In this document: positions 8,719 to 18,500 of the stretch, in pieces
How positions within the stretch are numbered: position 1 is the stretch's first letter
Layout of the letters: every line of letters starts with the position of its first letter
Source: Clostridiales bacterium
GTDB taxonomy: Bacteria > Bacillota > Clostridia > Lachnospirales > Lachnospiraceae
Length of the DNA stretch: 36,538 nt
NCBI GenBank assembly: GCA_020860365.1
Contig: JAJBUL010000157.1
Span: forward strand, 1 to 36,538
Direction of reading: 5' to 3'
Program-made: the position numbers and the translations under genes
Notes under the pieces: model-generated
Seen by the model: the letters and a program-made list of their open reading frames with translations, nothing else
Database searches by the model: none
What the model was told of the DNA's origin: nothing

Positions 8719-10254
8719 TTAATAATAAATGCTGATCAGTGCCGCTCCCATCGGCGGCAGCGTCAGGTCAAAGCTTACACATCCCGCATCCTGTTCCAGC
8801 GCAAGCGGCTCCGTATAAGTATAGGACGCGCTCTCAAGCGCCGCAATCTGGCTTTGATTCAGATATTCCGGTTCTCCCATTTCCTTCCATACCCTCAGTG
8901 CATTGCCATGTGTCTCATCCAGGCGCTCGATCTCCGCCTTTCCCTCACCAGGCAGTCCTTCCAGGGTAATCGTTACCGTTTCCTCCCGAATATCGTGCAG
9001 AAGCGAGTGATGATTCACCGCAAGGAACTGAATGCTGGTCGACTCCTTCTTTTTTACCGCATAGACATCCACCGTGCCTTCCGAAAAGGAGTGTTCATAA
9101 ACCTCATCCCCCAGGCGGGCCAGCAGTTCAAAAGCACGATAGGCCGCTTTCGGAATTCCCTGCAGAGTAAGAAGGCCAAAGCCTCCATGAAAGGCTTTCG
9201 ACGGCATTCCTCCCTCCTCGAAGATATCCGTAAAAGTCCAATACGAATATCCCTCTGTGAGTCCAGCCCCATCCATGATCGTTTTTAAAATAAAAGAAGC
9301 GCCAAATGGCCCGTCTGATGGCAGGCCTGCCAGACTGTTCCATTCCGTATAATATACCGGCAGACCCTGTGCTTCCCGGACCGCTTTTTTTGTCATTTGC
9401 GTAAGTACTCCGCGATCTACATGCACCCAGAGATTTCGGAACCACTCTTCCTGCCGCTGTTCAAATTCCTCCTGCGTCTCTCCAGCCTTCGGAGAAAAGA
9501 AATTCAGGCTGTCCTCCACGCCATATCCCAAAATCACATCTGTCGGGTAATGGTGAGTGGAAATAAAATCAACCGGCACATCGTTCTTCCGGCAAAACTC
9601 TGTAAATTCCGGAATCCAGGCATTATTGGATGTGGCCGGTCCTCCAACCCTCAGCCTGTGATCCACACGTTTCAGTGTCCTGGCCGTATGCTCATACAGG
9701 TTGAAATATTCTTCCATCGTATCACTCCAGAAACCATGCGGAGAATCCGGTCCGCCCAGATTCGGCTCATTCCACACTTCAAAAAACCACTGGCGAACCT
9801 CATCTCTCCCGTAGCGCGCAATCAGGTGCTCTGCAAAAGTCTCAATCAGCCAGTCCCATACCTCATAGCTGGAAGGCCGGGACGTATTTCCCTTATAATG
9901 AAACACCGTAGTATCCTTCGTCCGCAGGCATTCCGGCATAAATCCAAGCTCTATAAAAGGTTTCATATGTATGGAAAGCAGAAAATCATAGATCGAATCA
10001 ATATTTGTAAAAGAGATGGTATAGGTATCACTTTTATCGCCTGCTTTATGTGTCTTTGTCAAAACACTCATATCATCATCAAACAACCCGTGAAAGCGAA
10101 CATATCGAAAGCCCAGGTCTCTCTGACAGCGAGCCAGCTGCTTTCTGTAGTCCTCCCGCAGGGCGGTAGTCGCATGACAGCTTCCCACACACAGGTTCCA
10201 ATATGGCTTTAACGGTTTCGTATTGTCCTGTAAATGAAGCAAAAAATCTCCCAT
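8719..10254 (-). CDS. Glycoside hydrolase family 39, beta-xylosidase-like
   Basis: 511 residues from the ATG at 10254 (GGGAGATAATA upstream), rather than the in-frame start seven codons earlier. GH39 retaining glycosidase: TIM barrel with acid/base E163 in FFEVWNEPNL and nucleophile E304 in VYYTEWNS, plus the family's FISTHHYP and YSYWTFTDIFEE segments, and a C-terminal beta-sandwich (about 390-511). Length is typical of XynB enzymes. No signal peptide, so intracellular hydrolysis of imported xylo- or related oligosaccharides. It sits 17 bases behind lacI and 43 before the serine hydrolase, so the three are very likely co-transcribed. Some GH39 relatives act on other sugars (for example iduronides), so the substrate is provisional. 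Confidence 0.88.
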   Translation of the reverse strand: MGDFLLHLQDNTKPLKPYWNLCVGSCHATTALREDYRKQLARCQRDLGFRYVRFHGLFDDDMSVLTKTHKAGDKSDTYTISFTNIDSIYDFLLSIHMKPFIELGFMPECLRTKDTTVFHYKGNTSRPSSYEVWDWLIETFAEHLIARYGRDEVRQWFFEVWNEPNLGGPDSPHGFWSDTMEEYFNLYEHTARTLKRVDHRLRVGGPATSNNAWIPEFTEFCRKNDVPVDFISTHHYPTDVILGYGVEDSLNFFSPKAGETQEEFEQRQEEWFRNLWVHVDRGVLTQMTKKAVREAQGLPVYYTEWNSLAGLPSDGPFGASFILKTIMDGAGLTEGYSYWTFTDIFEEGGMPSKAFHGGFGLLTLQGIPKAAYRAFELLARLGDEVYEHSFSEGTVDVYAVKKKESTSIQFLAVNHHSLLHDIREETVTITLEGLPGEGKAEIERLDETHGNALRVWKEMGEPEYLNQSQIAALESASYTYTEPLALEQDAGCVSFDLTLPPMGAALISIYY

Positions 10255-10271
10255 TATTATCTCCCTTTCGC

Positions 10272-11297
10272 TCACTGCACTCTGGCGCTCGACCCCCGTC
10301 GGATCAGATCCGATTCCAGTACGACATGCTGCGTCTTTCCGCCCTGCAGTACCTCTGTCAGCGCATCCACTGCGTATTGTCCAATCAGCTGCGCCGGCTG
10401 CGCAATGGTATCCAGCGCCGGATGATAGTACTCCGCCGCCTCGATCCCGTCAAACCCGATAATCGAAATGTCCTCCGGAATCCTGTGCCCGGTCGCAAGT
10501 GCAGCCTTTGCGGCGCCAATTGCCATAATATCTGCCATCGTTACCACGGCAGTCATATCTGGATTTTTCAACATCAGGCTCTTCATCATATTGAATCCAA
10601 ACTCATATCCGGAACCAAAGATATCCAGCGTAGAAGAAACCAGTCCCGCGTCAAACGGAAGGTCATGCTCCTTCAGCGCGCAGCAGTACCCCTGGTAGCG
10701 GAGCCTGTTCGGCGTCACGATTTCGCCATAGTCACTGTAAATGCAGCCGATCCGCCGATGTCCCAGTCCGATCAGATATTCGGTCGCTTTTTTCATTTCC
10801 TTTTTATCATCGATGATAACGCTGGAATACAGGCTTTCATCCACAACATCCGCCGCCTTATATGTCACCAGAACGCAGGGCACATCCAGGCTTTCAAAGT
10901 CTTCATTGGTGTACCCAAAATGACCGCCAAGCATGATAATCCCACAGGCGTCCCCGTTTTTCGCCTGCTGCCTGGCAACCGCCATTTCATCCTCCAGCGT
11001 GCTGATATTTTTAATCTCCATGGAGTACCCCCGCAGCTGAATCAGATTCTCCATCACATGGATCACCTTTTGAAAAAAAGGATTCCCCACAGATTTCGCC
11101 ATAATCATAATAGCATCCGATTTCCGGCGCTTTAAATTCTTTGCGTTATTATTTGGCAGATATCCCAGCTCATGTACCGCTGTCATCACCTTGTTTTTTT
11201 TCTCCTGGCTCACGGGACCGCTGCTATTCAAGACTCTGGATACCGTAGAAATACCTACCCCCGAAAGCCTGGCCACGTCTTTTATCGTTGCGTTCAT
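10272..11297 (-). CDS. LacI-family transcriptional regulator
   Basis: 341 residues from the ATG at 11297 (GAGAGGGTT upstream; 14 further in-frame codons ignored). N-terminal helix-turn-helix ATIKDVARLSGVGISTVSRVL and hinge (about 1-60), then a periplasmic-binding-protein-like sugar sensor domain ending with GFDGIEAAEYYHPALDTI and a normal C-terminus. Known LacI-family proteins bind CG-centred palindromes and release on sugar binding. Such palindromes lie at 15223-15236 and 15441-15470 between the divergent transporter and GH94 genes, so this gene is the probable regulator of the locus. It has its own promoter (11330-11358) and leads the GH39 operon. Confidence 0.93.
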   Translation of the reverse strand: MNATIKDVARLSGVGISTVSRVLNSSGPVSQEKKNKVMTAVHELGYLPNNNAKNLKRRKSDAIMIMAKSVGNPFFQKVIHVMENLIQLRGYSMEIKNISTLEDEMAVARQQAKNGDACGIIMLGGHFGYTNEDFESLDVPCVLVTYKAADVVDESLYSSVIIDDKKEMKKATEYLIGLGHRRIGCIYSDYGEIVTPNRLRYQGYCCALKEHDLPFDAGLVSSTLDIFGSGYEFGFNMMKSLMLKNPDMTAVVTMADIMAIGAAKAALATGHRIPEDISIIGFDGIEAAEYYHPALDTIAQPAQLIGQYAVDALTEVLQGGKTQHVVLESDLIRRGSSARVQ

Positions 11298-11329
11298 TGT
11301 AACCCTCTCTGCTCTGTCAATTTTTTGCA

Positions 11330-11358
11330 ATTCTATCATATTCTCAAACTCTCTTCAA
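11330..11358 (-). promoter_or_regulatory. Promoter of the lacI-GH39-hydrolase operon
   Basis: On the minus strand TTGAAG (11353-11358), a 17-base spacer and TAGAAT (11330-11335), 33 bases before the lacI start. Good sigma-70-type spacing. No obvious LacI palindrome overlaps it. Confidence 0.6.
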
Positions 11359-11419
11359 CATTTCACAGTATATTTTGCGCCACAAATCAGGCTTTTCCTT
11401 ACATCCTTCCTGATACGCA

Positions 11420-11455
11420 CGCCCCTGCTTATACAGCGGGTACAAAGCAGGGGCG
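11420..11455. other. Strong hairpin between the binding-protein gene and lacI
   Basis: 11-bp perfect stem (11420-11430 CGCCCCTGCTT with 11445-11455), loop 14 bases. It lies 120 bases beyond the binding-protein stop codon in a 277-base gap. There is no T-run on either side, so it may be a weak terminator or a transcript-stabilising hairpin for the abundant binding-protein mRNA. A smaller inverted repeat (TCTGT/ACAGA type) lies near 11506-11525. Confidence 0.45.
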
Positions 11456-11574
11456 CAATCAGGAATCAGCCGATTTTCTGAGACATTCACAGGGTCACAC
11501 AGATACTGTCTGTTCTTCTGACAGAAAAGGAAAACTATGTTCCGTTATTCTTACAAAGAAGGTCAAGTACTCCA

Positions 11575-13113
11575 TTATTCCCCTAAAAATGCCTTGTACT
11601 GCTCGGTTACTCCGGCAATCAGGTCGTCAATTCCAGCCGTCTGCAGCTGGGAGCGATAGGTTTCAACCGCTTCGAGCGGACCCTGGGTCGTCTTCCCAAG
11701 CAGAATCTGCAGGCCCAGCTGAGAATCTACGTTTGCGATTGCGGACAGCTCCGCGGATAATTCGGAACTGTCAAAGGCAAAGCCGACATACGGATTATCA
11801 ATCGCTACCTCATTCCACTCCTCGTTCAATGTATAACGGCGCGGATCCTCCGATTCGCTCGGGACATTCAGCGCATCCGTGCGCAGAGCCCAGCCCGAGA
11901 AACCAAAACCGTCTACCTCTGAATCATAACTGTCTGGAGTCGTAATCATCCCGTCTACGATCTCATACTGTCTGCCCTCGATTCCATACTGGAACAGCCG
12001 GTAACAGGTTTCATCGGTCATCAACTTCTCGATCAGCATCAGACATCTCTCCGGATGTTTCGAGTTCACATTGATACCGGTAGCGTTCTCAACGCCCATC
12101 TTAGCCACAATCTTGCCGTTTTCTTCCGGGAAGCAATAGAATTCCGTCTCTACACCCGGCAATTTCGTCTTCTGCGTACCGTAATTTCCAGTCCAGTCCG
12201 GCTGATGGGAAACATAAGCCGCTGACAGGCCATTATAGAAATTATCCTTATCGTCCTGAGACGCGGACAGGATATCCACGGACCAGTAGCCTTTTTCTGC
12301 CCACTCATGCATCCGTACGGCAAATTCCTCAAACTCATCTGTAAATGCCGGATGGAAAATATTCGACGGCTCGCTGACTGTCGCCGCCAGGTACAGATCC
12401 GTAGACAGGCCAGGAGCGTCAATCCAGTCATCGGTCAACGCGACAAACATGCGATACATATCGCTCCCCAGGCCTGAGCTTCCATTCAGCGGCACCCAGC
12501 CGGCTTCCACAGCGGCATCCATATAGGTCTCCATATCTTCCAGGGAGCTGATCGTTTCCGTGCCAAACTCCTCCATCAGATCCGTCCTTGTCACAAATCC
12601 GTAAGCGGTAAACTCACTGTAAGTAGAGGGCACACCATAGATTCTGTCATTCACATACATGCTGTTCCATGCGTTCTCCGTCAGTGCTTCCTTCAGCGTC
12701 GGTGCGCAGGTATCCAGCAGGTCTGTGATATCCGTAAGCGCATCCTGTGCGGCCAGGGTTGCATAAGGAATCGACGCGCCGGACGATACATATGCCATAT
12801 CGAAGTCTTCACCTGCAGACCACAAAAGCGGATACTTCGTTGAGACATCGCCCCAGTCGATATATTTAATCTCCAGCGTCGCGTTAATATCCGCAAGCAG
12901 AATCTCGTTCAATACATCCAGAACCTCCTGGTTCGCAACGCCCTCACCGCCATACAGGTACATGGTCAGGTTCACGGTCTCAGAGGTATCGACTTCTGCT
13001 GCATGCACAGATTTATCAACCCCCCCTAACAGGCCAAATGCCATCAGTGACGCGGTGCTCGCAGCACTCCCCTTCAGAAAATCTCTTCTCGTAATCATTC
13101 TTGATTTACTCAT
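11575..13113 (-). CDS. Extracellular solute-binding protein of a CUT1 sugar ABC importer, with Tat-type signal
   Basis: 512 residues from the ATG at 13113 (GGAAGGAGG about 12 bases upstream; nine in-frame codons further are ignored). Captures oligosaccharide outside the cell for the permeases encoded just upstream. The N-terminus has a twin-arginine motif (TRRDFLKG), a hydrophobic stretch, and an A-x-A-like site (SVHAAEV). No lipobox cysteine is visible, unlike most Gram-positive binding proteins. The mature part resembles LplA/YtcQ-type proteins in length and pattern (LTMYLYGGEG, DFDMAYVSSG, GIEGRQYEIVDG). Follows permease 2 by 110 bases on the minus strand. No ATPase gene is nearby; the importer probably borrows a shared MsmX-type ATPase encoded elsewhere. 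Confidence 0.9.
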   Translation of the reverse strand: MSKSRMITRRDFLKGSAASTASLMAFGLLGGVDKSVHAAEVDTSETVNLTMYLYGGEGVANQEVLDVLNEILLADINATLEIKYIDWGDVSTKYPLLWSAGEDFDMAYVSSGASIPYATLAAQDALTDITDLLDTCAPTLKEALTENAWNSMYVNDRIYGVPSTYSEFTAYGFVTRTDLMEEFGTETISSLEDMETYMDAAVEAGWVPLNGSSGLGSDMYRMFVALTDDWIDAPGLSTDLYLAATVSEPSNIFHPAFTDEFEEFAVRMHEWAEKGYWSVDILSASQDDKDNFYNGLSAAYVSHQPDWTGNYGTQKTKLPGVETEFYCFPEENGKIVAKMGVENATGINVNSKHPERCLMLIEKLMTDETCYRLFQYGIEGRQYEIVDGMITTPDSYDSEVDGFGFSGWALRTDALNVPSESEDPRRYTLNEEWNEVAIDNPYVGFAFDSSELSAELSAIANVDSQLGLQILLGKTTQGPLEAVETYRSQLQTAGIDDLIAGVTEQYKAFLGE

Positions 13114-13223
13114 TTTGTTTTTGTTCCTCCTTCCACTCATACATGTTTTTTCGTTTCTGTTTCATTTATCCCTACAGGCTGGCCCAAAGGCAGCCGATAG
13201 TTCTTCTTTTTGCAGCGCTCTGC

Positions 13224-14162
13224 TCAACCCTTTACCGCACCGACAGTCAGGCCACTCACAAAATATTTCTGAACAAATGGATAGACAAGGATGATCGGTC
13301 CGGTCGCGGCTACCGCTGTCGCCATCTTAATGGACTCTGACGGCAGATCCGACGTATTGACGCTCACGCCTGATTTTACAAGCAATTGGACATTGGCCTG
13401 ATTTACAATCCGTTGCAGAAAATACTGGAGCGGATATTTTGAGCTGGATTCAATGTACAGCATCGCGTTATACCACTCATTCCAGTAAGCCAGCACCAGG
13501 AACAATCCGATCGTAGCGAGAGCCGGCTTCGCGAGAGGAAGAAAAATCTGCCAGTAGATCCGGAAATCTCCCGCTCCGTCAATCGCGGCACATTCATACA
13601 GCGAATCCGGAATCTGTTTCATGAAGTTTCTCATCAGAAAAATGGACCAGGGGCTCATCAGGCCCGGCAAAATCATCGCCCAGATACTATCCTTCAGGCC
13701 AAGCCCTTTCACCATCAGAATATAGGAGGGGATCAGTCCGCCTGAAAATAAAGTCGTAAAGTAGATAAAGAACGCAATCTGGTTTCGATACTTAAAATCA
13801 TTGCGGCAAAGCACATAGCCCGCCATCGACATCAGCAGCAATCCCAGTGTGCCACCGATTAATACGTTTGTGATTGTTACCCGGTACGCATTTATCAGAT
13901 TTGTGGAATTGTTAAACAGAAACTGGTACGCGCTCAGGCTCCACTCCTTCGGTATCAGCTTATATCCCTCCGCGATAATCTCTGTCTCATTCATAAATGA
14001 AGAGGTGATCATCAGGACAAAAGGAAAGAGACAGATCAGGGCGAACAAACCCACTACCACATAGAAAGAACCCTTTACAGCCAGATCCTTTTTCCCCACC
14101 GGTTTCCGATTGCTTATTTTTTTGCCGCGCTGCCATTTTATCCTCCTCCATTCTATGTACAT
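13224..14162 (-). CDS. Sugar ABC permease (CUT1, YtcP-like), start region possibly frameshifted
   Basis: Second membrane subunit of the importer, about 300 residues, with six predicted helices, the EAA loop (AAIDGAGDFRIYWQIFLPLAKP, mid-protein) and the typical end GLTVGAVKG. The open frame reaches an ATG at 14162, but that codon has no ribosome site. A very good GGAGGA lies 7-8 bases before an ATG at 14136 that is in a different frame (MAARQK). Shortening the A7 run at 14117-14123 (minus strand) by one base would join that start to the permease frame. So either translation starts weakly at 14162 or the sequence has one extra A. Starts 36 bases after the end of permease 1 and precedes the binding protein. 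Confidence 0.88.
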   Translation of the reverse strand: MYIEWRRIKWQRGKKISNRKPVGKKDLAVKGSFYVVVGLFALICLFPFVLMITSSFMNETEIIAEGYKLIPKEWSLSAYQFLFNNSTNLINAYRVTITNVLIGGTLGLLLMSMAGYVLCRNDFKYRNQIAFFIYFTTLFSGGLIPSYILMVKGLGLKDSIWAMILPGLMSPWSIFLMRNFMKQIPDSLYECAAIDGAGDFRIYWQIFLPLAKPALATIGLFLVLAYWNEWYNAMLYIESSSKYPLQYFLQRIVNQANVQLLVKSGVSVNTSDLPSESIKMATAVAATGPIILVYPFVQKYFVSGLTVGAVKG

Positions 14163-14198
14163 GTATTGTAACTGTTTGCTCTTACTCGCTTCCGTGCT

Positions 14199-15134
14199 CT
14201 AAAACAGGGCATTTTCCGGATCAATACGCTTCACAATTGCGTTTACTCCCAAAACAAATACCAGGCCAAATACCGACTGATACAGTCCGACCGCAGCCCC
14301 TTGGGAGAAATTATATTGACCGACCAGGCTTCGGAAAACAAATGTATCTATAATATCCGTCTGCGCATACAGCACAGAGTTGTTTCCAATCAGGTTATAG
14401 AACAGATCAAAGGATCCTTTTAAAATACCGCCCAGGCTGAACAGGATCAAAAGGACGATTGTCGGCCGCAAAAGAGGGAGCGTGATGTAGCGGATCTTTT
14501 GCAGCAGGGAAGCTCCATCCAGCGCCGCCGCCTCATAGACGTCTCCATTGATTCCGGTAATGGCAGCCAGATAGACAATCATGCCATAGCCCGTTCCCGA
14601 CCAGATTTTGAAAGCCACAATAATGTACTTCCAGATGCCCTGATCGGAGTAGAAATCATGCTTGGCAAACCCAAGACTCGTCAGGATGGAATTGACAAAA
14701 CCATAGTTGTAATTAAACAGGTTGTAAGCAAAATATCCAACAATAACCATAGAAATAAAATACGGCAGCAGAATAACAGACTGTGTAACCTTCTTAAACC
14801 ATTTGCAGCCAATCTCAGAAATCATAACAGCAATCACGACCTGAACCAGATTTCCAATCAGAATAAAGGCAAGGTTATACAGAAGCGTATTTTTCGTAAT
14901 CCTCCAGAGATCGCCGGTCTTTGCCAGAAACTCAAAATTTTTGAGACCGACAAAGGTGCTTCCGAAAATACCTTTTCCAATATTATAATTCACAAAAGCG
15001 ATGTACGCGCCAGGCATTGGTATATAGCTGAAGACGATTAAATATACAATCGTCGGCGCAATCATCAGGAAAAGTATCTTTTTGTGCTTTAATTCATGCA
15101 AAAAGTTTTTCCCACCGGTTTTCAGTTTGTTCAT
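14199..15134 (-). CDS. Sugar ABC permease (CUT1, LplB-like)
   Basis: 311 residues from the ATG at 15134 (AGGAGG nine bases upstream; 19 further in-frame codons ignored). First gene of the importer operon and the partner permease. Hydrophobic segments start at about residue 20 (LFLMIAPTIVYLIVFSYIPM), and the EAA loop AALDGASLLQKIRYITLPLLRP lies near residues 205-226. The protein ends in the usual RIDPENALF. Transcribed from the promoter at 15265-15293, with the LacI-type palindrome at 15223-15236 between transcription start and gene, so probably repressed in the absence of the sugar. Confidence 0.93.
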   Translation of the reverse strand: MNKLKTGGKNFLHELKHKKILFLMIAPTIVYLIVFSYIPMPGAYIAFVNYNIGKGIFGSTFVGLKNFEFLAKTGDLWRITKNTLLYNLAFILIGNLVQVVIAVMISEIGCKWFKKVTQSVILLPYFISMVIVGYFAYNLFNYNYGFVNSILTSLGFAKHDFYSDQGIWKYIIVAFKIWSGTGYGMIVYLAAITGINGDVYEAAALDGASLLQKIRYITLPLLRPTIVLLILFSLGGILKGSFDLFYNLIGNNSVLYAQTDIIDTFVFRSLVGQYNFSQGAAVGLYQSVFGLVFVLGVNAIVKRIDPENALF

Positions 15135-15222
15135 CTTACTTGCCCTCCTGTTCTTTTCAAACCTTTCCCTGCTGTCAATCCCGGCAGGCACATTTCATAA
15201 CCTGTTTTGGTGTTTTTTGCTG
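15135..15222. other. Leader of the importer operon
   Basis: First part of the 458-base divergent intergenic region: untranslated leader of the minus-strand importer operon, carrying its ribosome site AGGAGG near 15144-15149. No further structure is seen here. The rest of the region holds the promoters, operators and GH94 leader listed separately. Confidence 0.5.
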
Positions 15223-15236
15223 TGGAAACGTTTTCT
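15223..15236 (-). promoter_or_regulatory. LacI/CcpA-type operator, importer side
   Basis: TGGAAACGTTTTCT, a near-palindrome centred on CG at 15229-15230. It lies about 20-35 bases downstream of the predicted minus-strand start, where a bound repressor would block transcription. It also matches 13 of 14 positions of the Bacillus cre consensus, so CcpA is an alternative binder. Confidence 0.6.
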
Positions 15237-15264
15237 TTTATTTTCATTCCGGTTTGTTGTAGCC

Positions 15265-15293
15265 ATTGTATGCTCCATTCCCCGTTTTGTCAA
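15265..15293 (-). promoter_or_regulatory. Promoter of the importer operon
   Basis: On the minus strand TTGACA (15288-15293), a spacer of exactly 17 bases, and TACAAT (15265-15270). Near-consensus sigma-70-type promoter pointing to the permease gene at 15134. Confidence 0.75.
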
Positions 15294-15367
15294 CCCCTTT
15301 TTCACCAAAATTCTCATTTTTATTTTAACTTTTTCGTTACTTTTATTCTTTTTGATTAATTTTCTTA

Positions 15368-15396
15368 TTGACTCTCTCGCATTTTTAAGCTATACT
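15368..15396 (+). promoter_or_regulatory. Promoter of the GH94 gene
   Basis: TTGACT (15368-15373), a spacer of exactly 17 bases, and TATACT (15391-15396) on the plus strand, giving a leader of about 190 bases before the GH94 start at 15593. Confidence 0.75.
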
Positions 15397-15440
15397 CAGT
15401 CCAGAAATCCATTGTTTTCATTTTATTTCCATTTATTTTG

Positions 15441-15471
15441 TAGAAACGTTTCCATTTAGTTGGAACGTTCA
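15441..15471 (+). promoter_or_regulatory. Tandem LacI-type operators, GH94 side
   Basis: GAAACGTTTC (15443-15452) is a perfect 10-base palindrome, and GAACGTTC (15463-15470) a perfect 8-base one. Their CG centres are 19 bases apart. Both lie 35-70 bases downstream of the GH94 promoter start, mirroring the importer side. Confidence 0.6.
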
Positions 15472-15482
15472 CTTTCCTGATG

Positions 15483-15559
15483 TTTCGTAACCGTTCCGAT
15501 CACAACCTCCTACTCAGAAGGGAGTTAAGTGCAGAGTACGGTTCCAGATAGTTACGAAA
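15483..15559 (+). other. Inverted repeat in the GH94 leader
   Basis: TTTCGTAAC (15483-15491) pairs with GTTACGAAA (15551-15559) around 59 bases that contain a smaller CTCC/GGAG hairpin. It ends 33 bases before the start codon, so it could fold in the mRNA leader or be a wide protein-binding site. No known riboswitch class is recognised. Confidence 0.4.
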
Positions 15560-15592
15560 TAATTATACATTTTCAGACAGAAAGGATTACCG

Positions 15593-18500
15593 ATGAAAAA
15601 GAACAGATCTTATCTCGCACTGACACAGGGAAACAGCTGTTATCGCTTCCTGCCCTCCGGAGACGTCTTTACATTTTCCAATGGTGATTTTCTAATCAAC
15701 CAGCTTCCAGGCTCCGCGATGGATGGCTCACTCAACAACATTTATCTGCGTATCTATCGAGAGGATGGCCTTCACGTATATCCCCTGCTTGGAATCCACT
15801 CCGGAAGTCAGGTCTATGCATCCACGGATTGTCTCCGTCAGGAAACAATCGCCGAGGGGATTCTTTGCTCCGTCTCCTTTTGCCCTGTTGGAGAAGTCTG
15901 GTTCTGGGACGTCACGTTAACAGGAAAAGGGGAAATCGTAGATCTGGTCTATGGACAGGATCTTGGCGTCAGCGCTTCCGGAAGCGTCCTGTCTAATTCC
16001 CTGTATACCTCCCAGTATCTCGGAAATACCGTTTTTGAGGGGGAGAACGGCTACCTCGTCTGCTCCCGGCAGAATATGGAGGCAAATGGGACTAACCCTT
16101 ACGTGCAGCAGGGTACGCTCGGCTGCCGGACCGTACATTACAGCACGGATGGATTGCAGTTTTTTGGTCTTTCAGCCAAAGAAACCGGGCGCCCCATTAT
16201 GCTTTCCGGTGACCTTCCGGATGTAAATCTTCAATATGAATTCGCATATACTGCTCTTCAGACAGAAAAGCTTATATTGAATGAGAAGAAAAACTTCTCT
16301 TTTTATGGGATTTTCAAACAAAATCATCCGAAAGCCATCACCGAAATCGAATACCGTGAGGAAATCCTGCAGGCGCGGGAGATTGCCATCCGGATTCATT
16401 CCTCCCGGGCGGACTGCCAAAACGCCCTTCCTTCGGTCTGCCTGCACACGGATCTGGGTCACCCCTTTTCCTCCCCCTCCCTGTCACGTGAAGAAATCGA
16501 TACGCTCTTTCCTCAGCAGAAGCTCGTGGAAGAAGAAGATGGCAGACTGTATTCCTTCTTTACGCCGGATCACGCCCATGTTGTCACAAAGGAAAAAGAG
16601 CTTCTCTGCGAGCGCCCGCATGGGACAATCATCATCACGCCTCCCGCTGAAGAGCTGCCAGGGCGCCATCAGATTTCGTCTACGCAGTACATGTACGGCG
16701 TTTTTAACAGCCATGTTGTAACCGGCAATACAGGCCTGAATAAATTTCTCTCTACGCCCAGAAGCTTCCTTAACCTGGAGCGAACCACCGGACAACGGCT
16801 TTATGTCCGTTTCGACGGGGTTTACCATCTGCTCGTCCTGCCGGCACTGTTTGAAATGGGCATGAATTATTCCAGATGGTTTTATAAAATCGCATCTGAT
16901 TTACTGATTGTTACTGCCTACACTTCGGCAGCACATGCAGAGGTTACCCTGGAAGTGTCCAGCCGGAACGGCTGCTCCTATGACTTTATTCTGAGCAGCC
17001 ACATTGATCTGTGTGCGTCAGACGAGATACAGACAATCCGGACGAAAAACGGTCTGCGTTTTCTGTCAGATTCCGCGGTGTACCCGGATCTGCACTACGA
17101 TATCAGCTGTCCGGGGCTTTCCTGTACAGCAAGCGACGACCGAATCTTTTTCGCGGACGGAAAATGCAGGGACGGATCGCTCCTGACGCTTTCTTTTACC
17201 GGTGAAAGCCATATTCGCCTGCTTATCCGGGGAGAGCTTGGAATTGATACCGAAAACAATACGGCAGCTGCCGCCAAATGCAGCGATTCATCCCCGTTCG
17301 TCCTGCCCTGTGCGATTGCCGGGGAACGTCCAGGCAAAGGAGCAGATTCTGCTCCCATTCCTTCCGAACGTACAAACCCGGACGATTCCGGTTTTGAGAT
17401 TGAAAAAGCCAGGGGGCTTGCCTATTACGGTGACTTCATCCGGCATTTTCACCTGCAAAGCGAGTCCCACCCGGAACAGGCTTCTATTTTGAACGAAACC
17501 GCATGGTGGTATGCGCACAATGCGCTCATTCACTATTCCATGCCTCACGGCCTGGAGCAATCCGGGGGCGCCGCGTGGGGAACCAGAGATATCTGTCAGG
17601 GACCGATGGAATTATTCTGGACGACGCAGCATTACTCGCTTGCAAGGGAAACGCTCCTCACAGTCTTTTCACACCAGAGACTGCAGGACGGTGAATGGCC
17701 GCAATGGTTTATGTTTGACCGTTATCCGATCGACGCGGGGGAGTGTCACGGAGATATTGTTTTCTGGCCGTTGAAATGTATCGCTGATTACCTGGAATGC
17801 AGCGGAGATTCCACCATCCTGGATGAGGCAATTCCTTACAGTGATTCCAATGGTCAAAAATATCCTCTGCTTTCCCACATCATTCTGGCTCTGGATACCA
17901 TTGGGGAGACCCGGCTGATCGAAGACACCGGACTGATCAATTACGCAGGCGGAGACTGGGACGATACCCTTCAGCCGGCGTCAGAGGAACTGAAAGAACG
18001 TCTTGTGAGTTCCTGGACCATGGCTCTCGCTTACCAGACTTTCTCCGGACTGGCACGTGCATTAAAAAATGCCGACGAAGAAATCGCACAGAGATGCGCA
18101 TCTCTGTCTGCCCTGGTTCGGAATGCCTTTGAAACATATTTAATCTGTGATGGAGTGATTACCGGTTTTCTGGAGCACAACGGGGGGAATCACTGCCTGC
18201 TTCACCCGGCGGACACGCATACTGGTATTCATTACCGCCTTCTGCCGATGACGAGAAGCATTATTGCGGAGCTGGTATCCCCCGAACAGGCGCAGAGAAA
18301 CGAACAGCTCATCCTTGAACATTTGAAATGTCCGGACGGGGTGCGTCTCATGGACCATCCGGCAGGCTATGACGGCGGCGTCAGCCATTTGTTCCGGCGT
18401 GCGGAGCAGGCGGCCAATGTAGGGCGTGAAATCAGCCTGCAGTATGTTCACGCCCACATCCGCTATATCGAAGCCGCCGCAAAGCTTGGGGAAGCACAGG

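Noticed and set aside
9397-10212. A 271-codon open frame on the plus strand
   Set aside because: Antisense shadow of the GH39 gene. The same reasoning removes 10203-11135, 5114-5791 and 14499-15041.
15483-15592. Riboswitch upstream of GH94
   Set aside because: Only one long-range stem and a small inner stem; no conserved core of any known class was recognised.
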